The notes under the pieces: generated by a model
Databases searched by the model: none
Told to the model about the DNA's origin: nothing
Seen by the model: only the letters and a program-made list of their open reading frames with translations
Part shown: piece after piece, positions 7,021-13,949 of the stretch
Layout: every line of letters starts with the position of its first letter
How positions within the stretch are numbered: position 1 is the stretch's first letter
Program-made: the position numbers and the translations under genes
Assembly: GCA_910588025.1 (NCBI GenBank)
Contig: CAJUQG010000028.1
Span: 1 to 14,605, forward strand
Reading direction: 5' to 3'
Length of the DNA stretch: 14,605 nucleotides
Source of the DNA: an uncultured Bacilli bacterium
Lineage (GTDB): Bacteria; Bacillota_I; Bacilli_A; RF39; UBA660

Positions 7021-9114
7021 CTATGACATTTTTTTTAAACTTTTGTGATTTTTCATTAATTTACGAACACCAAAATTTTTGGCAAAGGCTATGGTGACAA
7101 TTGATTTATCAACACCAATTACGACACCACGACCATAGGTAACATGATTAACTACATCACCATTTTGATAATCTACTTCGGTATCATTATACATTTCTGT
7201 TTTGTTTAGGATTTTTTCTTCACGAATACTATTGTTAGACATTTCCATTAGTTCTGAGTCAATTTCTTCAATGAAGCGACTTGGTGGATTGGATGAATCT
7301 TTTCCATAAAGCATTCGACGTTTGGCATTGGTTAAATATAATAGTTTTCTAGCACGCGTAATTCCAACATACATTAGTCTTCGTTCTTCTTCTATGCCAT
7401 CTAAACTACTATCTACTAGTGCATTGGCATGTGGAAAAATTCCTTCTTCCATACCAACTAGAAAAACTACATCAAACTCAAGTCCTTTCGCACTATGAAT
7501 CGTCATAAGTGTTACAACATCTTCAAAATCTTTATGCTCAGTAATATCAGCAATCAAACTGATTTCTTCTAGGAAATCTCCTAAATTTACACTACCAGTA
7601 TTTTCTTCAAAGGTAGCAGTAATACTCTTAAATTCCATTAAGTTATCAAGTCTCAATTCACTTTCTAGCGATGGATCTTGTTCTAGTTCTTCTTTCATGC
7701 CAGTTTTATCTAAAATATTATCAATTAATTCAGTTAAAGATAACGATTCACTATCTTTTTGTAATTGGAGAATTAAATTTTTAAATTCTAATTCTTTTCC
7801 TTTTTCAATGGCATCAAACATACTGATATTTTTTTCGTTAGCAATCGTTTCAATATTGGCTATAGTACTAGCCCCTATTTTTCGTTTAGGAACATTAATT
7901 ACTCTTCGTAAGGAGATTTCATCATGGGGATTTAAAATTAGTCTTAAATAGCAAATTAAGTCTTTGATTTCTTTACGACTATAGAAATAGTAACTACCTA
8001 CTACTTTATAAGGAATATTTGACTTTAAGAATTGTTCTTCCACTATTCTAGCTTGAGCATTGGTTCGATAAAAGATTGCCATATCTTTTTTTTGATAACC
8101 TTGTTGTAATAATTCTTTGATTTGTTCTATTACTAAAGTTATTTCATGTTTTTCGTCATAACTCCTCAAGTATTTTAATTTAATTCCTACTCCATTATTA
8201 CTACGTAAATTTTTATCTTTTCGTTCTTTATTATTTTTAATCACAGAATTCGCTGCATCTAAAATCATTTTGGTACTGCGGTAATTTTCTTCTAAAGGAA
8301 TTACTTTGGTATTTTGATAATCTTTTTCAAAATTCAAGATATTTCTAAAGTTGGCACCACGAAACATATAAATGGATTGATCTGGGTCTCCTACTACAAA
8401 TAAATTTTGATATTTATTAGCAAGTAATTTGGTTAATTTATATTGAACTTCATTGGTATCTTGATATTCATCTATTAAAATATATTTAAATTTGTTTTGA
8501 TAATGTTCTAATGTTTCTTTATCTTGTAAAAATAATTCTACGGGTAATGTTAGTAAGTCATCAAAATCTACAGAATTATTATTTTTTAATCGTTTTTTAT
8601 ATTCTTCATAAACTTCTACGGCTATTTGCTCCGCATCACTTGTCATAAATTTTTCAATTTCTGCGGGAGTTAGCATTTCATTTTTAATAAAACTAATTCG
8701 ATTTCTAATATAACTTGGAGCACATTCTTTAGAATCGATTCCTTTTTCTTTTAAAATCTTTTTTATAATACTTAAGACATCATCGCTATCAATAATAGTA
8801 AAATTACGATCTAGTCCTAGTTTTAAATAATTCTCACGAATAATACGTAATCCAAAAGAATGAAAAGTTCCTACAAAAGCATTATTGTTTGGAACTAAGA
8901 TATTTAATCTATCTCTCATTTCTTTTGCGGCTTTATTAGTAAAAGTTATAGCCAGAATTTCGTAAGGACTTACTCCACAATTTATTAAATGTGCTATTCT
9001 TGTAGTTAATACTTTTGTTTTGCCAGAACCAGCTCCAGCTATGACTAAGCAAGCTCCTTCTTTATGTAATACTGCTTCTTTTTGTGCAGGATTTAATTTA
9101 TCTAAATATTCCAT
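7021..9114 (-). CDS. pcrA: ATP-dependent 3'-5' DNA helicase PcrA (UvrD/Rep superfamily 1A)
   Basis: A 697-aa helicase for repair, rolling-circle replication and removal of protein barriers from DNA. SF1 motifs appear in order: Q-motif region LNPAQKEAV (residues 7-15), Walker A GAGSGKT (27-33), motif Ia ITFTNKAAKEM, GTFHSFG (82-88), Walker B ILIDEYQDT (212-220), motif III VVGDPDQSIYMFRGA, motif IV EENYRST, motif V TIHSAKGLEFDVVFL, and motif VI RRLMYVGITRAR. The C-terminus (about 650-697) has GDVVNHVTYGRGVVI, the Tudor-like domain that in Bacillus-type PcrA contacts RNA polymerase. It is slightly shorter than typical PcrA (about 720-740 aa), in the linker before the Tudor domain. It is the first gene of the operon, and its promoter carries LexA-like boxes. 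Confidence 0.96.
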   Translation of the reverse strand: MEYLDKLNPAQKEAVLHKEGACLVIAGAGSGKTKVLTTRIAHLINCGVSPYEILAITFTNKAAKEMRDRLNILVPNNNAFVGTFHSFGLRIIRENYLKLGLDRNFTIIDSDDVLSIIKKILKEKGIDSKECAPSYIRNRISFIKNEMLTPAEIEKFMTSDAEQIAVEVYEEYKKRLKNNNSVDFDDLLTLPVELFLQDKETLEHYQNKFKYILIDEYQDTNEVQYKLTKLLANKYQNLFVVGDPDQSIYMFRGANFRNILNFEKDYQNTKVIPLEENYRSTKMILDAANSVIKNNKERKDKNLRSNNGVGIKLKYLRSYDEKHEITLVIEQIKELLQQGYQKKDMAIFYRTNAQARIVEEQFLKSNIPYKVVGSYYFYSRKEIKDLICYLRLILNPHDEISLRRVINVPKRKIGASTIANIETIANEKNISMFDAIEKGKELEFKNLILQLQKDSESLSLTELIDNILDKTGMKEELEQDPSLESELRLDNLMEFKSITATFEENTGSVNLGDFLEEISLIADITEHKDFEDVVTLMTIHSAKGLEFDVVFLVGMEEGIFPHANALVDSSLDGIEEERRLMYVGITRARKLLYLTNAKRRMLYGKDSSNPPSRFIEEIDSELMEMSNNSIREEKILNKTEMYNDTEVDYQNGDVVNHVTYGRGVVIGVDKSIVTIAFAKNFGVRKLMKNHKSLKKMS

Positions 9115-9183
9115 TTAGCACCTACTTCCTAATTTATTATATCATGTATAATTTGCTGAAGAAATATTCTTTTACTCGTATTA

Positions 9184-9235
9184 CGAACATATCATAGGTA
9201 AAAATGGAAGTCAAGCAAAAAGATACATTTGTTCG
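9184..9235. promoter_or_regulatory. Possible LexA-like boxes around the pcrA promoter
   Basis: The Bacillus-type LexA consensus is CGAACATATGTTCG. The segment 9184-9197, read on the minus strand as CTATGATATGTTCG, matches 11 of 14 positions and covers the -10. The segment 9222-9235, read as CGAACAAATGTATC, matches 10 of 14 and lies just upstream of the -35. Each has one good half-site (CGAAC or GTTCG) and one poor half. The positions suit repression, but the matches are imperfect, so this is tentative. Confidence 0.35.
9186..9214 (-). promoter_or_regulatory. Promoter of the pcrA operon
   Basis: On the minus strand TTGACT (9209-9214) is followed by a 17-base spacer and TATGTT (9186-9191), with TGA directly before it (extended -10). 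A second possible extended -10, TGATATAAT with TATAAT at 9136-9141, lies closer to the gene but has no good -35. Both would read into pcrA. Confidence 0.55.
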
Positions 9236-9250
9236 TTTTTTTCTGTAATA

Positions 9251-9271
9251 AAAAAAGACCTTCTGGTCCTT
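9251..9271 (-). terminator. Terminator of the three-gene unknown operon
   Basis: The minus strand reads AAGGACC, loop AGAA, then GGTCTTT, a 7-bp stem with one G-U pair, followed by T's down to about 9250. It starts just after the TAA at 9273-9275. This is a classical compact intrinsic terminator that separates the cassette from pcrA. Confidence 0.85.
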
Positions 9272-9272
9272 C

Positions 9273-9560
9273 TTATAGGTATTCAATTATAGCTACATTT
9301 TTATCTAGTTTATCTACTAAATCTTCTCTATCATATTTGTTAAATATATCCATAAAGTTGCTATGATCTAGTAAGAATAAATCATAATATTCTAAGAATA
9401 TTTCTCGATAGTTTTTTACTCCTAAATCCATCAAATATTTAAGGTTCGTAGAAACTAATTTTTTTCCTTTTTTGATTGCTTCAATCATAACTTGTGAAGC
9501 ATTTTTATCTAGATAATTTAATTGTTCTTTGGTAAAGTCAAATTTTGTTAAAAATTTCAT
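9273..9560 (-). CDS. Small helical-repeat protein of unknown function (95 aa)
   Basis: I do not recognise a family. The 95-aa product is predicted all-helical and soluble, with no signal or membrane segment. Residues 39-75 have a helical-repeat pattern: NLKYLMDLGVKN, then REIFLEYYDLFLLD, then SNFMDIF. This resembles the L..LG(V/I)...I...Y..LF..D...F spacing of alpha-solenoid repeats, mTERF-like in spacing only. A similar pattern occurs in the C-terminal part of the first gene of this operon (NIELMNKKGLGLDIF). The start is secure: GGGAGGT at 9568-9574 is well placed, and only one base separates the ATG from the upstream stop, so translation is coupled. It is the last gene of the cassette, followed at once by a terminator. 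Confidence 0.75.
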   Translation of the reverse strand: MKFLTKFDFTKEQLNYLDKNASQVMIEAIKKGKKLVSTNLKYLMDLGVKNYREIFLEYYDLFLLDHSNFMDIFNKYDREDLVDKLDKNVAIIEYL

Positions 9561-9561
9561 A

Positions 9562-9900
9562 TTACATACCTCCCAACATATCTGTTTCTAGACTGCTTCC
9601 ATATTCTTGTATTTCTTTTGCTCGCAAATCTCTTACAAGTTCTTGAGGATTTGCACGATAATTTTCAATTTTCGCACGATTATCATTTAACACAGTTTCT
9701 AGATGGTTTACGTTAAATTCTAATAGTCTTAGTCCACAATAACTATAAGCAGAAATTCCTTCTTTTTTTAGGATATCTAATTTTTCTTCTAAGGAATGAT
9801 CAAAAATAATTGGCATCATATTTAATTGGTTTTTTAAGCCTCGTGACATTTCTCCATTATTAGCTACTAAAGTTTCGTTCATTAATTTTCTAATATTCAT
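9562..9900 (-). CDS. Small helical-repeat protein of unknown function (112 aa)
   Basis: I do not recognise a family. The 112-aa product is soluble and mainly helical. The central part (about residues 36-71) reads LEEKLDILKKEGISAYSYC and then a LRLLEFNVNHLETVLN segment. That is one helix-turn-helix-type repeat unit with the same L..L...GI spacing seen in both neighbours. The C-terminus is charged and ends GGM. The start has a perfect anti-SD match, AAGGAGGTG (9905-9913), only 4 bases before the ATG. That site overlaps the stop codon of the preceding gene, which implies high, coupled translation. It is the middle gene of the cassette. The high ribosome-binding-site quality and compact packing suggest the three proteins are made together, possibly as a complex (inference). 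Confidence 0.75.
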   Translation of the reverse strand: MNIRKLMNETLVANNGEMSRGLKNQLNMMPIIFDHSLEEKLDILKKEGISAYSYCGLRLLEFNVNHLETVLNDNRAKIENYRANPQELVRDLRAKEIQEYGSSLETDMLGGM

Positions 9901-9911
9901 GACGCACCTCC

Positions 9912-11045
9912 TTAATATGCCATTAATGGTACTTCTTTTAAATCTAGACCATTATTTTTTATTTCATTCATTCTATTTTTTAAAGCTTCTTTTGTGTATT
10001 TTTCTAGTACAGTTGGATTTAAATATAAGTCTAATAATTCTTTTCCACTATTTACTAATAATTCCATTTTTTCTGCTAGTTCACTATCATACATTAGAGC
10101 GATATGTCCATTAAAAATATCTAACCCTAATCCTTTTTTGTTCATTAATTCTATATTGCTTTCCACAATGTTCACATCAAAATTTGCTAGTAATTCATCG
10201 ATTTCTTTGGGATTAAAATCTAAATAATCCATTCCAGCTTTTTGAAGAGTTTCAATCATTTCTTCTTTTTTATCATAAGGTTTTGTTTCTTCTACTTCTT
10301 CTTGTACTGGTTCTTCGATTGTTTTTGTTTTTTCTATAGTTGGTTCTTCAATACTAGCTGACTTTGCTTCAGCAATTACTTCACCAATTGATTTTCCAGT
10401 TTTTTCTTTTGCTTTCATTTTTTCATCATAAGTGAATAATGCATCTTCTGGGAACATCAATAATTTTGCAGCTTCTCTTTGCTCTTCTTCTGTAAAACTA
10501 AATTGTTCTAGTAATGAAGTAATAGAATCTCTTGTAATATTAATTCTTCCTGTTAAAGCAAGTTCAAAGTATTCATTTAATTTTTCTTGATTTGATAATG
10601 CTGCATCTTTTCTAATGCCAAGTTCTTCAATGGTAGTAATTGCATTATTCATTTCTTCTTCTACTTTAACAAGTTCATCCTCAGCTTTTTTGGTATCATC
10701 TTTTACTGTATCAATTGTTTTTGGTAATGAATGATCTAATTTGTCTACTAATGCTTTTGGATTAAAATCTATTCTTAAACGATCTAAAACTGTTTTATAG
10801 TCATCACGATTAATGCCTGATAAAACTTCTTTTAATTTTTCTCCTTGTTCATCTAATTCTTCATGTAATTTTTCTAGTTCAGAAATCTTTTGTTGTAAAT
10901 TTTTCTTTTCATTTGTTGTTCTTTCTTTTGTTTCCTCTGCTTTATTTTTTTGTTTTTCCATCTCTACAAGGATTACACTATCTTCGCCACGTAGGTTATA
11001 TAATTTATCTAATATCCCACTTACTTCAGGTGTTAATGTTTTCAT
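9912..11045 (-). CDS. Coiled-coil and helical-repeat protein of unknown function (377 aa)
   Basis: First gene of the unknown operon. Residue numbers are from the ATG at 11045. A GTG nine bases upstream (11054) also opens the frame, but it sits directly against the AAGGGAG ribosome binding site. The ATG has a spacing of about 8 bases and is preferred. The layout is a short N-terminal helix, a charged coiled coil (about 24-77, rich in K/E with leucine heptads), a second helical stretch with coiled-coil character (about 95-147), and a helical middle region to about 225. An acidic E/T/P-rich linker follows (about 229-261), then a C-terminal helical-repeat region (262-377). There is no signal peptide or membrane helix, so it should be cytoplasmic. 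The modular layout suggests a scaffold or structural protein, but no function can be assigned. Confidence 0.8.
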   Translation of the reverse strand: MKTLTPEVSGILDKLYNLRGEDSVILVEMEKQKNKAEETKERTTNEKKNLQQKISELEKLHEELDEQGEKLKEVLSGINRDDYKTVLDRLRIDFNPKALVDKLDHSLPKTIDTVKDDTKKAEDELVKVEEEMNNAITTIEELGIRKDAALSNQEKLNEYFELALTGRINITRDSITSLLEQFSFTEEEQREAAKLLMFPEDALFTYDEKMKAKEKTGKSIGEVIAEAKSASIEEPTIEKTKTIEEPVQEEVEETKPYDKKEEMIETLQKAGMDYLDFNPKEIDELLANFDVNIVESNIELMNKKGLGLDIFNGHIALMYDSELAEKMELLVNSGKELLDLYLNPTVLEKYTKEALKNRMNEIKNNGLDLKEVPLMAY

Positions 11046-11072
11046 ATTAGCCACTCCCTTTATTCTTGCATT

Positions 11073-11101
11073 ATTATAACAAACATCTAAATAGATGTAA
11101 A
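11073..11101 (-). promoter_or_regulatory. Promoter of the three-gene unknown operon
   Basis: On the minus strand TTTACA (11096-11101, 5 of 6 to the -35 consensus), an exact 17-base spacer and a perfect TATAAT (11073-11078). It lies about 28 bases before the ATG at 11045, giving a short leader. No terminator is visible between the transglutaminase-like gene and this promoter, so read-through is also possible. Confidence 0.8.
11083..11098. promoter_or_regulatory. Perfect palindrome inside the promoter, operator candidate
   Basis: ACATCTA-AA-TAGATGT is a perfect inverted repeat with 7-bp arms. It fills most of the spacer and overlaps the -35 of the unknown operon's promoter. It lies upstream of the predicted transcription start, so it acts as DNA, not RNA. 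The position is typical of a repressor operator. I cannot match it to a known regulator. Confidence 0.55.
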
Positions 11102-11128
11102 GAAGCTAATTTATGATTTTCAAAACTA

Positions 11129-12055
11129 TTATTTTGTGTTAGAATGCTGAGCCCACTTTTGAATGCTTCTTTCTGTTTCTAAATGGTCTTCATCTTGAAC
11201 GAGTGGAGAGTTTAAAATACGATATTTTACATTTGTTTCAAATATTTTCTTTAGCTTTTCATGATTTTGATCTGGGTCTAGCATCAGTTTTGCTAATTGA
11301 TCTAAATCGTTTAATTCTTCTGTTGTTAAATTATTTACTTTTTCTTCTGTACTTATAAATGGTGGGGTAAAGCGATAACTTATTTCATCATTCATGAGAG
11401 CATGAAAATCATGAAATAAAGCTTGTGCTAATATTGTTAAATTTTTTCTGTGTCCTCTTCGATAATCTTCTATTTTTCTTTTTCCAGTTCTTACGTTTAA
11501 CCAAGCCTCTGTAGCAGTATCAAAAATTCCTTCTGGAATATCGTATAAATTGTAATGATTTACTTGAGTAATTCGACTGACATCAACACGAATAAAACGC
11601 ATTTGTTTATTATCCCAATATTCTACAATCCAATGGTCACCAGCAGTTTTTCTATCTGGAGTGTGTTTACTAAATCCAGAACGACAACGAGCAGGTATTT
11701 TTTTAGATTTTAAAATAGAGACCATTAATACTGCAGCGTAACGGCATGTTAAAACTAATTTTTCTTCGATTGGTCTTTTTACAAAGCCATTTTTATTTAA
11801 CCGAAAAAGTTCAGCAGTCATTGCAGGAGCAGTCATTAATATGTCATCTTCAGCACGATAACGATACCAAGGAAATAAAAGAAATTGGTTATGATGTATG
11901 CAACCTTGGCGTAATTCTGAGCGATGTATAATTTGAGATTTCACTAAGTTAGCAAGAGTCTTTATATCATCTGGTAAAGTTTGATAATATTCTTTGTATG
12001 GATCATAATTTGTATAAATACTTGTTTGTAAATAAAATTCGAGTACTTCTTTCAT
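11129..12055 (-). CDS. Transglutaminase-like (papain-fold) protein
   Basis: A 308-aa protein with the transglutaminase-like core at about residues 100-160. The candidate catalytic triad is intact: C104 in TCRYAAVLMVSILKSKKIPAR (start of the core helix), H141 in DHWIVEYWD, and D158 in FIRVDVSR. The run RCRSGFS followed by DHWxxEYWD is typical of a bacterial transglutaminase-like subfamily whose members are mostly uncharacterised. They may act as proteases, amidases or cross-linkers. There is no signal peptide or membrane helix, so it is probably cytoplasmic, and the C-terminal 100 residues are helical and charged. The start ATG has AGGTGAG about 4 bases upstream. It stands alone between the divergent ABC operon and the unknown operon. 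An amidohydrolase-like role is as likely as true transglutaminase activity. Confidence 0.8.
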   Translation of the reverse strand: MKEVLEFYLQTSIYTNYDPYKEYYQTLPDDIKTLANLVKSQIIHRSELRQGCIHHNQFLLFPWYRYRAEDDILMTAPAMTAELFRLNKNGFVKRPIEEKLVLTCRYAAVLMVSILKSKKIPARCRSGFSKHTPDRKTAGDHWIVEYWDNKQMRFIRVDVSRITQVNHYNLYDIPEGIFDTATEAWLNVRTGKRKIEDYRRGHRKNLTILAQALFHDFHALMNDEISYRFTPPFISTEEKVNNLTTEELNDLDQLAKLMLDPDQNHEKLKKIFETNVKYRILNSPLVQDEDHLETERSIQKWAQHSNTK

Positions 12056-12071
12056 ATTCTCACCTATTTTA

Positions 12072-12098
12072 ATTATAACATGGTTTTATTTTTGGCAA
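12072..12098 (-). promoter_or_regulatory. Promoter of the transglutaminase-like gene
   Basis: On the minus strand TATAAT (12072-12077) is preceded by TGT, an extended -10. TTGCCA (12093-12098, 5 of 6 to consensus) lies 15 bases upstream, which is short but tolerable with an extended -10. It is divergent from the ABC operon promoter in the same 162-base intergenic region. Confidence 0.55.
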
Positions 12099-12160
12099 AA
12101 TGTACTAAACGTTTCATTTGATACTTATAAATTTTAAAATGTGTTAGAAAAAAGAATCAA

Positions 12161-12188
12161 TTGCATAAAAAAATTTTATGCATATAAT
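12161..12188 (+). promoter_or_regulatory. Promoter of the ABC importer operon
   Basis: TATAAT (12183-12188) with TTGCAT (12161-12166, weak -35) 16 bases upstream. The predicted transcription start is near 12195, so the leader is only about 23 bases. That leaves no room for a riboswitch. Confidence 0.6.
12162..12182. promoter_or_regulatory. Perfect 21-bp palindrome between -35 and -10, operator candidate
   Basis: Arms TGCATAAAA (12162-12170) and TTTTATGCA (12174-12182) are perfect 9-bp inverted repeats around AAA. They occupy the spacer of the ABC operon promoter exactly and end at the base before TATAAT. It is too far upstream to be transcribed, so a DNA-binding repressor or MerR-like regulator is the natural reading. 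I cannot name the regulator. Confidence 0.55.
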
Positions 12189-12217
12189 ACCATGTACCAT
12201 AGAAGGAGGATTTTATT

Positions 12218-13213
12218 TTGAAAAAGAAAATATTAGAAGTGCTTATTGGCGTTTTAATTATTGTGATTGTTTTAGGAGGTTATTTTTTCTTTAATAATCG
12301 TAAGAATAACGAAAATGCACTTACAAAGGTTAAGTTAAGTGAAGTAACTCATAGTGCTTTTTATGCACCACTTTATGTTGCTATTGAAGATGGTTATTTT
12401 AAAGAAGAAGGTATTGATTTAGAGCTTATATTAACTAGCGGAGCAGATAAGGTTGCTGCTGCTGTGTTATCTAAAGATGTACAAATTGGTTTTGCAGGAC
12501 CTGAAAGTGCAATCTATGTTTATAATGGTGGAGAAGAAGATTACTTAGTTACATTTGCAGGACTTACAAAAAGAGATGGTCAATTTATCGTAGGTAAAAG
12601 TGGTAAAGAGTTTGACTGGAATGATTTAAAAGGAAAAGAAATTTTAGTAGGAAGAAAAGGTGGAATGCCTGCGCTAAATTTCTTAAATGCTTTGAAAAAT
12701 GCTGGAATTAATACTAGTGATGTCAAACTAAATTATTCTGTTGAATTTGCAGCTCTTGCAGGTAGTTATATTGCTGGTATTGGTGATTATGTTAACTTAT
12801 TTGAACCAAATGCTACAAAGTTAGAGCGTGAAGGATATGGTAATGTTGTAGCAAGTATTGGAGAAAAATCAGGAAGTGTTCCTTATACTGCTTTTTATAC
12901 ACAACTTAGTTATTTTGAAGAAAATAAAGAAGTTTTAGAAAAATTTACAAGAGCATTAGAAAAAGGAATTGATTATGTAAAAAATCATAACGAAGAAGAA
13001 ATCGCTACTATAATTGCACCACAATTTCCAGATTCATCAATGAATGATTTAAAAACAATTGTAAAACGTTATAAAGATTATGATAGTTGGTTACCTAATG
13101 GATTTATTAGTGAAGAAATTTATAAAAATTTAGAAGATATTATGATTGATGCTAAATTGATAGAAGATTATGTTCCATATGATAAGTTAGTTCGTAATAT
13201 TAGTCATGAATAA
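12218..13213 (+). CDS. NMT1/THI5-like ABC transporter substrate-binding protein
   Basis: A 331-aa extracytoplasmic solute receptor. Residues 7-25 form one strong hydrophobic helix after MKKK. No cysteine follows, so there is no lipobox. The protein should be tethered by an uncleaved signal anchor instead of a lipid. The mature domain begins near residue 37 with the NMT1/SsuA pattern: a beta strand, then HSAFYAPLYVAIEDGYF (45-61) and EEGIDLEL. The family binds sulfonates, nitrate, thiamine precursors such as HMP, riboflavin and related compounds, and the ligand is not decidable here. The start codon is TTG, chosen because AAGGAGGA (12203-12210) lies 7 bases upstream. Codon two starts the KKK run expected for a signal sequence. 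The stop overlaps the ATPase start by 8 bases. Confidence 0.85.
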   Translation: MKKKILEVLIGVLIIVIVLGGYFFFNNRKNNENALTKVKLSEVTHSAFYAPLYVAIEDGYFKEEGIDLELILTSGADKVAAAVLSKDVQIGFAGPESAIYVYNGGEEDYLVTFAGLTKRDGQFIVGKSGKEFDWNDLKGKEILVGRKGGMPALNFLNALKNAGINTSDVKLNYSVEFAALAGSYIAGIGDYVNLFEPNATKLEREGYGNVVASIGEKSGSVPYTAFYTQLSYFEENKEVLEKFTRALEKGIDYVKNHNEEEIATIIAPQFPDSSMNDLKTIVKRYKDYDSWLPNGFISEEIYKNLEDIMIDAKLIEDYVPYDKLVRNISHE

Positions 13214-13949
13214 TATTTTAACATTAAAGCATATACGTAAAGTTTATCACACAAAATCAGATGAAATAGAAGCAGTTAAAGATATTACTTTTTCTATTAA
13301 AGAAGGAGAATTTGTTTCTATTATTGGACCTTCTGGGTGTGGTAAATCAACTATTTTAAGTATATTATCTGGACTTGAAAAAGAAAGTGATGGTTTTATT
13401 TCTTGTGAGAATTGTAGTATTGGTTATATGCTACAAACAGATGCTTTATTTCCATGGTTAACCATCTTAGATAATGCGTTACTAGGTTTAAAAATTAAAA
13501 AGCAAGATACTATAGAAAATGTTAATTACGTAAAAGACTTACTTAAAACTTATGGATTACAAGGATTCGAAAAGAAATATCCTAGTGAACTGTCTGGGGG
13601 TATGAAGCAACGTGTAGCACTTATTCGTACACTTGCTTTAAAACCTGACATTCTTTTACTGGATGAACCATTTTCAGCCCTTGATTATCAATCCCGTTTA
13701 GCAGTAAGTGATGATGTATTTCAAATTTTAAAGCATGAGAAAAAAACAGCAATTATGGTAACTCATGATTTATCTGAGGCAATTTCTATGTCAGATCGTG
13801 TCATTGTTTTATCAAAAAGGCCATGTTCTGTAAAACGAATTTATGATATTACTTTAAGTAATGCATCGAATCCTATTGAAAATAGAAAAGCAAAAGAATT
13901 TGCATCTTATTATGATTTGTTATGGAAGGATTTGGATGTCAATGTCTAG
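13206..13949 (+). CDS. ABC transporter ATP-binding protein (SsuB/TauB/ThiZ type)
   Basis: A 247-aa ATPase subunit that powers the importer at the inner face of the membrane. All motifs are intact: Walker A GPSGCGKST (41-49), Q-loop with Q77 in YMLQTDALFPW, signature LSGGMKQR (129-136), Walker B ILLLDEP (149-155), D-loop SALD, and H-loop H187 in VTHD. LFPWLTILDN after the Q-loop is the typical nitrate/sulfonate/taurine-type version. The ATG at 13206 lies inside the last codons of the binding protein (8-base overlap) and has no good ribosome binding site, so translation is probably coupled. Confidence 0.92.
   Translation: MNNILTLKHIRKVYHTKSDEIEAVKDITFSIKEGEFVSIIGPSGCGKSTILSILSGLEKESDGFISCENCSIGYMLQTDALFPWLTILDNALLGLKIKKQDTIENVNYVKDLLKTYGLQGFEKKYPSELSGGMKQRVALIRTLALKPDILLLDEPFSALDYQSRLAVSDDVFQILKHEKKTAIMVTHDLSEAISMSDRVIVLSKRPCSVKRIYDITLSNASNPIENRKAKEFASYYDLLWKDLDVNV

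Noticed and set aside
9115..9272. Possible remnant gene or small RNA between pcrA and the unknown operon
   Set aside because: The region is accounted for by the pcrA promoter, the putative regulatory boxes and the upstream operon's terminator. No coding frame or stable RNA structure beyond the terminator is visible.
11115..11140. Weak inverted repeat CAAAA/TTTTG after the transglutaminase-like gene as a terminator
   Set aside because: The stem is only 5 bp of A/T-rich sequence overlapping the stop codon and has no U-tail, so it is not convincing.
12056..12217. Possible TPP or other riboswitch upstream of the NMT1-type importer
   Set aside because: The promoter lies at 12161-12188, leaving a leader of about 23 bases, and no thi-box (CUGAGA) or other conserved riboswitch core is visible in the 162-base region.
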